The position numbers and the translations under genes were made by a program. Source: Ifrita kowaldi (lineage: Eukaryota > Chordata > Aves > Passeriformes > Cinclosomatidae). From it: a DNA stretch of 64,000 nucleotides. This document shows positions 1-10,231 of the stretch, in pieces. Under the pieces are notes generated by a model that did not search any database, was not told the DNA's origin, and saw only the letters and a program-made list of their open reading frames with translations. The stretch's first letter is position 1. Each line of letters starts with the position of its first letter. The DNA is taken from NCBI GenBank assembly GCA_013398055.1, contig VZRS01007535.1, positions 186,001 through 250,000 on the forward strand, given 5' to 3'.

Positions 1-1542
1 AAATACACAAACCAGAAAGAGAAGGAAAGAAAAAAACTTGGTGCTTAGATCCTAAACACTCTTTTTTTTTTTCACAAGTGAGTGTGAAGTGTATAAAAAG
101 CATTTCCTGAAGTGAGTTGTCATTTCTCTTCCTTTTCCACAAAACCAGGCAGGCATTGCTGAGAAGGGAATGCTTGCAGCTTTTTTTTCTCCTCCTATGA
201 CAGGAGAAAATCTGACAAGAACCAATACTTGAATAGGAAGATTCATCCTAGTCCATTTTTAAGTTAAAATATTTAGACTTGGCAGAGAATTTTCCTTGGG
301 GTTTAAGCTCTGTCCCCCCTCCCTCAATGTCAGATAGTGAAAAATACACTTTTGCTGAAAATTTCCACTTTTCTAACCAAAATTTCCCAGCTCTAAAATG
401 AATACTAAACCCATGCATTTCAGGTCCGTATGATTGACACTGATATATTTCAGTTCGAAATGATCAGCTGATTGCTTTTGCAAGGTAGCTGAAGATTCAT
501 CAAAAATCTTATGGGGATTGTTGCCTCTTGAGCTGTTTTCCAGGATAACTTTATTATTCTCCTTTAAAATGTGCTTTAAAATGAGTTCCCTCCCGCAGTG
601 AGGGAGATTTCAGTTTTCTGCCCGCTTCAAACCCAACTCCAGTAACTTGAACACAAATTGTTGAACAATGATTGGAAAAAACCTCGATGGGTTGTGACGG
701 ATGGCACATGTAAGGATTTCAAGAGGATTTCAAGGATTTCAAGAGGATTTCAAGACTAAACTCTCTTGCTGAAAATATTGAGATACAGAGAACTGGGCTT
801 ATTGTGCAAAAGTGAATGTTTTTGATTGTGTCTTAGCTCTTGCAAAGCCACCTAAAGGTGCTTCCTGGCTTTGGCTTGTCCCTCCTCACTGGTGCATGTT
901 CCCCACAGCAGCTGCCAAACCTCTGCTCTGCACTGAACTCTGCCCTTGCCAGACTCAAATGCAAACTGGGATGGATTCTCCTTATCCACCATCTTAAAGC
1001 TTTGAGCATATTTGCAGACATTAGCAAAGATGCTTTTCAAGAAGTGTTAAAAACAGATAAGGAAAAAAAAGAGAAATGGACAATCCTGAGGACTTCAGTT
1101 TGTTGGTTTTGTTTCCCTTTGAAAAACTTGACCTAAATCCCAAAAGTTTTGCAGAAAACACACACACAAGAAGAGATTTGGTCTGTACTAGTACAAGAAT
1201 TCTGGCCCCCTAGTGAAAGAGCTGTCCTGCCCTTATATGTGGGTGGCATATAAAGTTTTAATAAACTCTACCATTCTGACTCATTCTAATCCTATTATCT
1301 CTCAATCCTCTCGCTGTTCTCTATACATATACGTCCGCAGAGGTTGGGCTGGATTTTTTCTCTACCTGAATCACCTCTACTACTTTCCCATTGGGCAGAG
1401 CAATGAACTAAAATCGGGAGCTCTGCCCTCCCTGATGCCACCTGGGACACACATCCCTGTGCTTTCCGTAGGGACACCTGGAGGCCACCACATCTCCTGC
1501 CAGTTCTGCCTATATTTTGGGTAAAGAGTGGTGCCTGGAGAA
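1..1542. other. Unique non-coding stretch
   Basis: No exon, RNA gene or recognisable transposon in most of this stretch. It contains a perfect 20-bp tandem duplication (listed separately). Around 1237-1275 a TATAAA is followed shortly by AATAAA and a pyrimidine-rich stretch. That resembles the end of an LTR, but no LTR ends or target duplication are visible. The short frames around 812-1136 overlap on both strands and have no coding character. Confidence 0.6.
712..754. repeat. Two-copy 20-bp tandem repeat
   Basis: The 20-mer AAGGATTTCAAGAGGATTTC occurs at 712-731 and again without change at 732-751, followed by AAG. Each unit itself contains two GGATTTCAAG-like halves, so it reads as a short expanded repeat. 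Confidence 0.9.
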
Positions 1543-1734
1543 GGTGCAAGAACTCCTTCCCTGTGAGGGTGGGGAGGCCCAGGTTGCCCAGAGAAGCTGT
1601 GGCTGCCCCTGGATCCCTGGAAGTATCCAAGGACAGGTTGGACGGGATTTGGAACAACCTGGGATAGTGGAAGGTGTCCCTGCCCATGGCAGGGATGATC
1701 TTAAAGGTCCCTTCCAACCCAAACTGGTCTGTGG
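1543..1734 (+). mobile_element. CR1 LINE 3' fragment
   Basis: Matches the avian CR1 3' untranslated region in order: CCTGTGAGGGTGG, GCCCAGAGAAGCTGTGG, CCTGGATCCCTGGAAGT, CTGGGATAGTGGAAGGTGTC, CCATGGCAGGG, then AAGGTCCCTTCCAACCC. The terminal ATTCTATG-type octamer repeats are missing or decayed after about 1730. It is strongly 5' truncated, as is usual for CR1, and carries no coding sequence. Confidence 0.9.
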
Positions 1735-3030
1735 AGATCTGACATCATCTGCACATCAGGTGATCTCATCCTAGTTGTGTTTTATTCTTTTTGGGATTTT
1801 TTTTGTTGTAGTTGTTTTGGGGTTTTTTGCAGTGATCTGCTTCCTTGGCAAATAAGGCAGACACAGCAGAAGTGGAAAGATCCACATCTTCACAGCTGCC
1901 CTCTGAAAAATAGCACTACTTTCTGTTATATTTCTAACTTCAAATTTGCTTATATTATCAGAGATTAATTAACCTCCAGGCTTTCACATTATCATATGTT
2001 AAAACCAGCTTTTTTTCAGTAGGGCTGTTTCAGTGCCCAGTTCCCTTCCTAATTGTCTCGCATCTCTTCAAATAAGTCGATGTCCTCATACACTTGAACA
2101 CCACGATAATGAACAATGCTGAAATGGCCATATGGAAAAGCTGAGTGAGGCTTCACACCAGAAATCAATATTTAGAACACCCTCAAGTGGCAGGTTTGCA
2201 ATTAGCACAGCAGCTTAAAAGATCAGTTGCACATGTTTTGCCTTGTGCTAATTAGTCGCCATGCCATTGAAACTCTTAAGTGTGTGACATGATATTATTA
2301 ATTAGAAATGACAGAAGAATCTAGATAACTGCTTTTGACTGTGTAAAAATATCTGTAAAAGCTCCAGGGCTGCTTCTATTTGTAGACCAGCCTGGGAAAA
2401 AGGGAAATATTTTATTTTTGTTTTGTTACAAAATCAATACCAACACATAATTTCATTAATGATGACTTTTTACCTTCGGGGAATCTGTTAGATGTTGCTT
2501 TTATGATAATTTTTGACATGTATAAAGTTTGATACATTACTCCAGATTTGACTCTCTTGCTGTGTCTTGCTTCCATGAAATATGTCCATCAGATTTATAA
2601 TTTGGTTAAGAAACATTGCAACCTTGTTTTGAGTATTTCTAAAATATTTGCCTGGCACAAAACCCAAATAAATTAAATTAGGCAGAATGCCTGACAAGAA
2701 TAAGAGAAAAAAATACTTTTTTTTTTTTCTCCAAACCTTCATTGACTTCACTTATTTGAAGCAAGGCTGTTTTCCCTAAAATCAAGTTGCACTGGGTCCC
2801 TGTGGATTTTCATTAAGAAGATCTCCCTTTCCAAAATTCTCGTCATTCTTATTGCCTTTTTTTAGGCTTTGAACTGCCCACTGTAGCTCCACTGTTGGGA
2901 GAGGTGGCTGGGATATTCCCAGTGCCTGAGAAAAGCAGGATGTGTTTCTCCACACACCGTTCGCCACCAGCAGTGGCGGAAGCACCTTGGTAAGAAGTAT
3001 TTAAACTTCCCAAGAAGTATTTAAAGAAGA
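1735..3030. other. Unique non-coding stretch
   Basis: AT-rich unique DNA with no transposon recognised. At 2195-2320 there is a run of TAATTAG-type motifs that could be a regulatory element (see findings). At 2992-3005 and 3012-3025 the 14-mer AAGAAGTATTTAAA is repeated with a 20-bp period, just upstream of the 3031 duplication boundary. Confidence 0.55.
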
Positions 3031-3663
3031 ATTAAAAACTTCAATAAGTGAAAGAAGAGACAACCTCAGAGAAAAACTCCAACAGCTCAAAACTACTTTT
3101 CCTTTTGTGGATATTGATCTAAACAAGTTCCCTCTGCATTGTCTGTGGTCAAAATAACTGAGAACAAATACAAAGAATTTCAAGGCTTCTTTGAGCAGCC
3201 ATCCAGTCTCAGTGCTGGGATTTATTGACCTTTCCCTGATGGTTCAGGTAAAGCAGCATCAGGGCTTCCAGTTGAAAGGAGAGACAGAAACAGAAGGAAG
3301 CTGGCTGATGGATCTCCTGTGGAGATATATGGCTTTATTTCTCTGCTTTCTTCTCTTGTGTCATAGGAAGTATTAAAAGGAATTTGAAGGATTCCCTTCA
3401 CTTCTCTGTTGTTCTGAGTTCTCCTTTCCTTCTTGCTGCAAATGAGAGAAAATAAAGCAGTTTAGAGGAAATAAAGCTGTAAAATCCAGACCCAAAACGT
3501 GTCTGTTTTAAATTGATGTTAAGGAAAATTATGAAAAGGGCCTAAAAGCTCTGGGCCTTCCTTTCTGGGAAAAGTGCTGAGGGAGAAAAGAGCCACTTCA
3601 TGTACAGAAACTCTGCATAAAAGTTGGAAAGATAAAATAGATTGTTGCAAAGCCCTCTTGAGT
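3031..3663. repeat. Direct duplication, copy 1
   Basis: This 633-bp block recurs 1,848 bp downstream at 4879-5511. The first 306 bp (3031-3336) differ from the second copy at only one base that I can see (3044, A here and T at 4892). From 3337 onward the copies carry substitutions about every ten bases and several small indels, but still align to CCTCTTGAG at 3654-3662. I do not recognise the block as a transposon. Frames through it, for example 3001-3183 on the minus strand, occur in both copies only because the DNA is duplicated. Confidence 0.9.
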
Positions 3664-3794
3664 GTGTTTTCCAGGCTGACTCTTGATTTCTTTTACCCAC
3701 TTTTCTTTCCATGTGTGTTTTCTACAGAACTTTGTAGTAAGTAATTTTTCATCTTGTTTCCATGCAGTTGGTTATTCCCACTTATAAGCAGTAT
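3664..3794. other. Short unique spacer
   Basis: Nothing recognised between the end of duplication copy 1 and the ancient CR1 remnants. Some of it may be further decayed CR1 sequence continuous with the next feature. Confidence 0.4.
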
Positions 3795-3900
3795 CTTTTA
3801 ATTTCCTGCATTGAACAGCATCCTATTTAATTCAGACCATATCTTTAATTTCTCCAGATCATTTTGAATGTTACGCCTGTCTTCCAAAATTCTCATGGGA
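3795..3900 (-). mobile_element. Ancient CR1 reverse-transcriptase-end remnant
   Basis: Read on the minus strand from 3890 to 3801, thirty codons stay open and encode the conserved CR1/L3 stretch just past the FADDTKL region of the reverse transcriptase, including LEDRRNIQNDLEKL and WSELNRM. The flanking sequence is too decayed to keep the frame. This is a much older CR1-type copy than the other CR1 fragments here. It lies on the wrong side of the neighbouring 3' UTR fragment to be part of the same element. Confidence 0.65.
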
Positions 3901-3949
3901 TCCGTGAGACCTCCTAGTTTATTATCTTTTGCAAACTAATTGCTTCTGC

Positions 3950-4255
3950 AAGTCCTAAAGGGATGCTGTTCCAGAGCTGCATTGCTCTGAAATGGCAAAA
4001 ACCTTTTCAATTTCCAACCTAAATATATTACTGGTCATGTTTGTTCTTGTTCCTCCCCTGTCTTAATTTCACTGGTGATTTCAATTCTACCCCAATGCAT
4101 TTATGGATGGCAATCAGATCTTCCATTCAGCTCATCACTGAATACACAAAATCCTCTTTGCTCTTCCCATGTTGAGATTTCTGTTCCAGCTCCCTCATCC
4201 CAGCCCTTCTGAAAGCCTCCTCCACTCTGACTTGTTTTATCTTGATCTGGAGTGA
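3950..4255 (-). mobile_element. Ancient CR1/L3-like 3' UTR remnant
   Basis: The minus strand reads like the old CR1 3' region. It shows GATCTGATTGCCATCCATAA (compare ATATGATTGCTCTCTATAAA), TTTAGGTTGGAAATT, then AGCTCTGGAACAGCATCCC. Similarity is patchy and the 3' tail repeat is gone, so the copy is old. The limits are approximate. Confidence 0.55.
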
Positions 4256-4591
4256 ACAAATGCTAAAATCCACCAGCTCATTCCTGTACATCAGGTGCAG
4301 TCAGCACTTTATTGTAGCCTTACACACACACACCCATTCTAGAATATCTGTGGCTATTTTTTAAAAAATAAAATCGATTATTCTGTATCTCATGGAGCTG
4401 ATGAGTTTTCTCTAAGTTCGCTTTTCAGATTAAGTAGATCACTGCATAAAATACTCTGAAATCTGCATCGATTCTCTTGGCTCAGGACGGTACTTTTTTA
4501 CAGAAAAGCACAGACCAGGATGGAAACTTGTAGATCTTCAATACCTCTTCTGTTAACATTGGCAAACACAAAATATATTCCTCCTCATAGT
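4256..4591. other. Unique spacer
   Basis: Unique DNA with a short CA run near 4323-4333. No gene or transposon recognised. Confidence 0.5.
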
Positions 4592-4767
4592 AAGGCCCTG
4601 GCACAGGGTACCCAGAGAAGCTTTGGCTGCCCCTGGATCCCTGGGAGTGTCCAAGGCCAGGTTGGATGGGGCTTGGAGCAGCCTGGGATAGTGGAAGGTG
4701 CCCCTGCTCGTGGATAATCTTTAAGGTTCCTTAAAACCCCTCCTGTGCTTCTCTGATTCTCTGATCC
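4592..4767 (+). mobile_element. CR1 LINE 3' fragment between the duplicated blocks
   Basis: Clear CR1 3' UTR beginning at AAGGCCCTGGCACAGGG and running through CCTGGATCCCTGGGAGTGTC, GGTTGGATGGGGCTTGGAGC and TGGGATAGTGGAAGGTG. The end is degenerate: the usual CCTTCCAACCC is CCTTAAAACCC, and the tail reads CTCTGATTCTCTGATCC. It lies wholly in the spacer of the 3031/4879 duplication and has no partner beside copy 1. Confidence 0.9.
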
Positions 4768-4878
4768 TATAATCCACTTCCCACAGTCCAACCACAACAC
4801 TTTGAGGCTATTTTTAGTAAATTCTGTTGCTTTTCTCCACTCAGACCTCTCACACTGCTCAATTGTCCTGTGTGTGGG

Positions 4879-5511
4879 ATTAAAAACTTCATTAAGTGAA
4901 AGAAGAGACAACCTCAGAGAAAAACTCCAACAGCTCAAAACTACTTTTCCTTTTGTGGATATTGATCTAAACAAGTTCCCTCTGCATTGTCTGTGGTCAA
5001 AATAACTGAGAACAAATACAAAGAATTTCAAGGCTTCTTTGAGCAGCCATCCAGTCTCAGTGCTGGGATTTATTGACCTTTCCCTGATGGTTCAGGTAAA
5101 GCAGCATCAGGGCTTCCAGTTGAAAGGAGAGACAGAAACAGAAGGAAGCTGGCTGATGGATCTCCTGTGGAGATATATGGCTTTGTTACCATCTCTGCTT
5201 TCTTTTGTGTCATAGGAAGTATTAAAAGGAATTTGAAGGACTCCCTTCACTCCTCTGCTATTCTTGAACATGTTCTGGCTTCTCTTTTCTGTCTTACTGC
5301 AAATCAGAAAGCAGTTTAGAGGAAGTAAAGCTGTAAAATCCAGACCCAAAATGTGTCTGTTTTAAATTGATGCTAAGGAAAATTTAGAAAAAATCCTAAA
5401 GGCTCTGAGCCCTTTTTTTTTGTGTTGAGGGAGAAAAGAGACACTTCCTATACAGGAAATTTGCAAACAAGTTGGAAAGGTGAAATACATTGATGCAAAG
5501 GCCTCTTGAGT
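4879..5511. repeat. Direct duplication, copy 2
   Basis: Second copy of the 3031-3663 block, in the same orientation. The sharp change from near identity to diverged sequence falls at 5184/5185, after GGAGATATATGGCTTT. Unlike the duplications near 14 and 60 kb, there is no N nearby and the copies differ. It is therefore a genuine old duplication, not an assembly overlap. Confidence 0.9.
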
Positions 5512-8500
5512 AAGAGGGAAACATCAGCTACAAAAGTAAATTTGTAGTCAATCTGCCTTCTCATTTGGTCCTGCACTCTTGTTTTTTAAAAACTGAAGAA
5601 ACTCATTTCTACCAAAAATGAGTCACCAGTATCTTGACCCATCTTGACCTTGCCTGCAGCTGTGACAAGATTTCTGGGACTGTTTCCCTCTAGTTGTATT
5701 GTAGCTGTGTTGGGCATCAATAATGTTGTCTAATGATCTAATCTTTTGTGATTGAAACCTGAAACAACAAGATTAACTCACCAAATGTCATTAATTCTCA
5801 AAAACAAAAAAAAAACTGTGATGGCACTAAGGCTGAAAGTATAAGCAGCAATTTAAAAAGCAGTAAAAAGTTAATAAGATGCGTAATTCCAAAATTAAGC
5901 AAAATAAAAACAGAAAAGTGCACTTAGAAATACAAGATACCGCAATGAAAAAACGAGATTTTAAAAAAATCTTGAGTGTGACTTACAGAGGAATGAATTA
6001 ATAATTATTAACTAAAGGTATTAAAATGAGTGGTTTAAAGGTGAATAAACTTTAGCTTATTCTAATGTATATAGTCCCTCTCTAGGATATTTTATTTCTT
6101 ATATATAATGAGCATCCCAAACTTCAGTAGATTTGCTCTCAAAGCAAAGTCCACCATCAATTCTTCCTTTGCAAATATCATGCCAAATTTTGAGCTCTTT
6201 GTGTTCATCCTTGATAAGAAGGTTTTGATAGTCTGCCCGCACAGATTTTTTGGTTTCTTGGTGAACAGTTTGTTGTTGTTTTGATACAGGCATCCTTCAC
6301 AACTTGGCAGATGCCTAAAATATGCCAGGTGTGAAATTTGCTGTCTATGAATGGCCCTAACATTGTCCTTGCTCCAATTCCACAAATCCCTGGTGGAATA
6401 TATGTTACCTAAAGTTAAAGGACTAATCAGCAGTTGCTTCTCAAGTGGCACAATTAGTAATCAAGTCAATTCTAATTGGGCAATTTTTAAAATGTCCCAT
6501 TTTGCAGCCTTGCCTTCACAGTTTAGCTAATTTTTTGAACTATTTCTTTGTTTACAGGCCTTGGGAATACTGGTTTAAGTCAAAAGAACTGCTAGAGGTT
6601 TCTAACAGAGTTTAGGGAAATAGAAATAACACATTTCTCCTTCTCGATGTCTCCAGCAGTCATAAGTAGCTTCTCCATATATATTGTGGTAATTCCTCTC
6701 TCCCCTGAGAAGTCTGGTGGATCACAGTGTCACCAGAGTGGGCTGGCACACTCACATGAGGAGTAAATTTAGGAGATCTCATCACCCATACCTCTCCATC
6801 TCTAGGACTGGCACATGGAAATGGGTTTGTGTTCAAGCAAGGAAGGGGTGTGTTTACCACTTTTTAATTACTGGTGATGAGGGTGGAGAGAAGTGTCCTT
6901 TGATGTGAATGATCAGCTGGGTTATTCTTGGGTTTGTGACCACCTGAGCCAGCAAGAACTTCCCCGGTAATTTCAGGAGTCCCTCTCTCTCAAGGGATTT
7001 TTGTCAAGCAGATCTCATTTTTTTTAAGTCTTCCTGTTTCAACTCAGGATCAGCTGGAGTTTCAGGTATTTTCCAGACTTTCGTGGAGCTCTCACGCCCA
7101 AGACTCCAGTACCTGCCTTCTGGAAGTTGCAGTCATTTGTTTTAAGTGAGTTCATGTAAAATCTGCAGCATTTTGAACACTTAAGGGTCTTAGGGCCAGT
7201 CAGCAGCAAGAAGAAACAACAGTTGCTATGATGAAATTCAAACCTTCAAAAGTCAAGCTCAATAAATCCAAACAATCTGAGATTCCCATAGCAGTGCCCT
7301 TCCTCACTGACAGCTGCCACCACCATTTTCCTATTAAAAATAGCAGAAACTGCCAAGTTAAAAAATGCTAGTCCTGGGTCATGCTTTGAGATAGGGTCAC
7401 TTCTCTACACCACCTCCTTCCTTTCATTATTCCAGATCAATTCTGCCACTTTGATGGGCATTTTCAATGGCAGTGATTATCTGTTGGTCAAAACCTTTCC
7501 CTTCCAACAGCCAGGAGATGCTTTCATAAATTAATAAGTCAAAACCCACACAACCCAAAGCTCTTGCTTTTTTCTTGGCATGTTGCAGAGTGAGCTGCAA
7601 GATCTTTCTTTTCTGAGCAGCTGGAGAGCACCATAATCCCTCTTTGTCAGAAGTTAATGGGGCCTGTCTTTGCCAACCTCATAGAAAGGATCCATGCAAC
7701 TATTTAAGCACTGTTTGTTTAGTGGTGATTGGCCTCTAGTTATTAATGTGTTTTATTTATTCATCCCATTTGTCCAGGGAATCAGCACCCTTTAAAACTG
7801 TCAGGAGTTATGACTGTGGTCAGAATACATTGAATAAACAAGCTAAGATTGCTCTAAGGGTCCTCTTAAAACAAATTCTTTTAAGATGGCTCCATCCTGA
7901 ATTTTTACCCATTCCTCCCATAGTTTTCTGTAATTATAGATTTGATTCCTGAATTCTCAATTACATTGCTGCTTGAAAGTAACCTCAGGTCTTGAAATGT
8001 TATTGCTTTCTCTGAATTTTAATTCTAGCTCATAACTTTCTTAATCTGATAATGAAGAAACCCTTTTCAGAGGTAATGGCAATGGTCGTATACTGCTGAT
8101 TTACGTTTTAATCTCAAAATGTAAAATTTTGATTTTTTTTTCAAACTCTCTGCAGAATGACCTTTTGGAGAAGGATATATGGCCATATCTTTTTGGTATG
8201 AATGAGCTATTTTCTCTAGCAATTGAGGCCACCATCTTTGCGCAAATATTTTACCTTCTTAAGAAAGTTTGGTGAACTAGATGTGCGTCTATGTCCAAGT
8301 AATCTACCCAATCCTTCAGCTGAAAGGATCTCCATCCCTACAAAAGGCTTAGGCCCCTGTTTAAGAAGGTACTAGCAAACAATCTCAATTTTAAATTTAG
8401 CTTGAAATTTAGGGAGAAACAGCCTTATTTGAGGACACTGTGAAAGGGCTTATTTGCCTCAGTGGCTCAGCTGTCTCTGGCCCAATCTGCCAACCTGCCT

Positions 8501-9973
8501 GGCCACTGTTGGCAACACTGGCAAATCCTTTCCTTGAGTGTGTGCAGATGGTTCTCGAACCAATCATGCCCTTTTGAGCCGCTGTTTGAATTCAGAATCC
8601 TTTGCTCAGTTCCAAGCAGCTGCTAAGGCCATTACCAGGGGAAGAAGAGTTATTCTTCATTTAGTGCAAGGTTTGATACAGCCCCTGTACGTAATCCAGA
8701 TTTAATTATAGTCTATAAGTCTCACATATGCTCACAGTTTAATGGTGTCACACTAATGCAATGCTTTGCCTGGTGCTATTCATGTCTAAGGTGAGCTCTA
8801 GGTGCTGTTTTGCTGGGCAATATATAAAATGTCAGTGTATTTGACTGTCCTTGCCCTAGAAAGCTTCCTGAAAACAAAGCAGAACATGTTGGAAAATAAT
8901 TGACAGGAAGAGTACCAGAAAATTCATATTGATAAAATTGTACTGCCGCAACAGACTCTCCCTGTCAGTTTGTTTCCTTCTTCTCTGGGCATTTTGAGAG
9001 TTTGATTTAGAGGACAACAAGGTGATTGTGTGGATATTTACAGAGTTCTTCCTACTCTTGAGGGCAGCATGGGAGAAAGCATGACAGCTCCTGGGAATTT
9101 TGAAGGGCAGGTCTGCAAGGGGGCAACCAACCCCTTAGAAGTCAATCCCACCTATGAGCAACCAGCTGTGACTCATCAGAGGCTTTGGCTTCTTTTATTA
9201 AGACTTTTCAAAGTCTCCACATCCTAAAAAACCATGTGGGCAACACACGAGTGCGATTAAGTCAGAGCAACACTCAGGCCCACAGATTACTACAGGAAAT
9301 AACACCATTAATTCACCTGAGTGCTTGTCCACAGAAATAGCAAAGGAAGATGAACAACGTCAAGAGCTCCACAACCCCAGGTATAATGGCATTATAACAA
9401 CAAGAAATAGCCCTGGTGTCCTAGCACCAAACACCCTTTTTCTGTTTTCTGTGACTCGTAGACTGCACAATGCTCCTTGTTGGCATCACTATTCATAAAC
9501 CAGATCCAAAGGCCAGAACTAAAGAAATCACACAGACTTCAGCAGTGGCTGCATTTATTCTGTCTCCTTTCCACAAAAACACTTTTGAGAGTCCCTGCAT
9601 TAATTTTTATAGTTTTGTCTGATTCCCAAAGCTTTAGGCTATCTCATGCTGTAATTTCAGGCTTCTGTATCTTTGACATATAGAATCTGTTTGATCAGAC
9701 AATAACATCTTCTTGTCCCTGTACACTCACATCTCTCCTCAGACAAATTCACTAATTCCTTCACATTTCGGCCCAGCATTGGAAAACTAAACGTTCAAAA
9801 TGCAAAACGCACTCTGACAGGCACTCTCTGCTTTTTAGAAGATGTGTGACACTTGCCAACTTTTATAGCTTCCCACTACCTGCCATCTCCAGCACCCTTT
9901 CCTGGTTGCAGCTCTCTCTTTTCCCTCACAAAAGACCTCCTTCAGCATTTTCAGCTCATTTTTAATCACATAG
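5512..9973. other. Unique non-coding stretch
   Basis: About 4.5 kb without recognisable genes or transposons. The minus-strand frames at 6092-6451 (119 codons) and 6099-6293 overlap each other in different phases and show no domain. An AATAAA lies just beyond their end on the minus strand, but no splice or promoter signals go with it. The remainder is AT-rich single-copy DNA. Confidence 0.55.
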
Positions 9974-10002
9974 TCATAGAATCACCCAATGGTTTGGGTT
10001 GG
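9974..10002 (-). mobile_element. Very short CR1 3' end
   Basis: About 29 bp, TCATAGAATCAC...GGTTTGGGTTGG, matches the reverse complement of the CR1 3' terminus. It stops abruptly, either as an extreme 5' truncation or as a remnant. It points opposite to the CR1 copy about 110 bp downstream. Confidence 0.5.
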
Positions 10003-10110
10003 CTATTCTTTTGACAAATCAATTATGATCACAGGGTGTGCAAGCCCCCCCTTAATTTCTGCCTAGAGATTAATGGGGGTGTTTTAGGGATCAGACTCAG
10101 TCTTTAAGAC

Positions 10111-10231
10111 TGTGTTGGATGGAACTCTGAGCTACCTGGGACAGTGGAAGGTGTCCCTGCCCGTGGCAAGTGGTGGAATGAGATGAGCTTTAAGGTCCCT
10201 TCCAACCCAAACCATTCTGTGATTCTGTGAT
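10111..10231 (+). mobile_element. CR1 LINE 3' fragment with intact tail
   Basis: Starts around TGTTGGATGGAACT and continues through CTGGGACAGTGGAAGGTGTC, GAGATGAGCTTTAAGGTCCC and TTCCAACCCAAACC. It ends in the family's octamer-like tail ATTCTGTGATTCTGTGAT. The preserved tail suggests a relatively young copy. Confidence 0.9.

Noticed and set aside
6092..6451. Overlapping minus-strand frames of 119 and 64 codons followed by AATAAA
   Set aside because: The look of a last exon with a polyadenylation signal was tempting, but the two frames are in different phases, neither matches a family that I know, and the A-rich context makes AATAAA common.
8545..8570. Possible tRNA B-box (GGTTCTCGAACC)
   Set aside because: No A-box, cloverleaf arms or terminator T run at the right distances.
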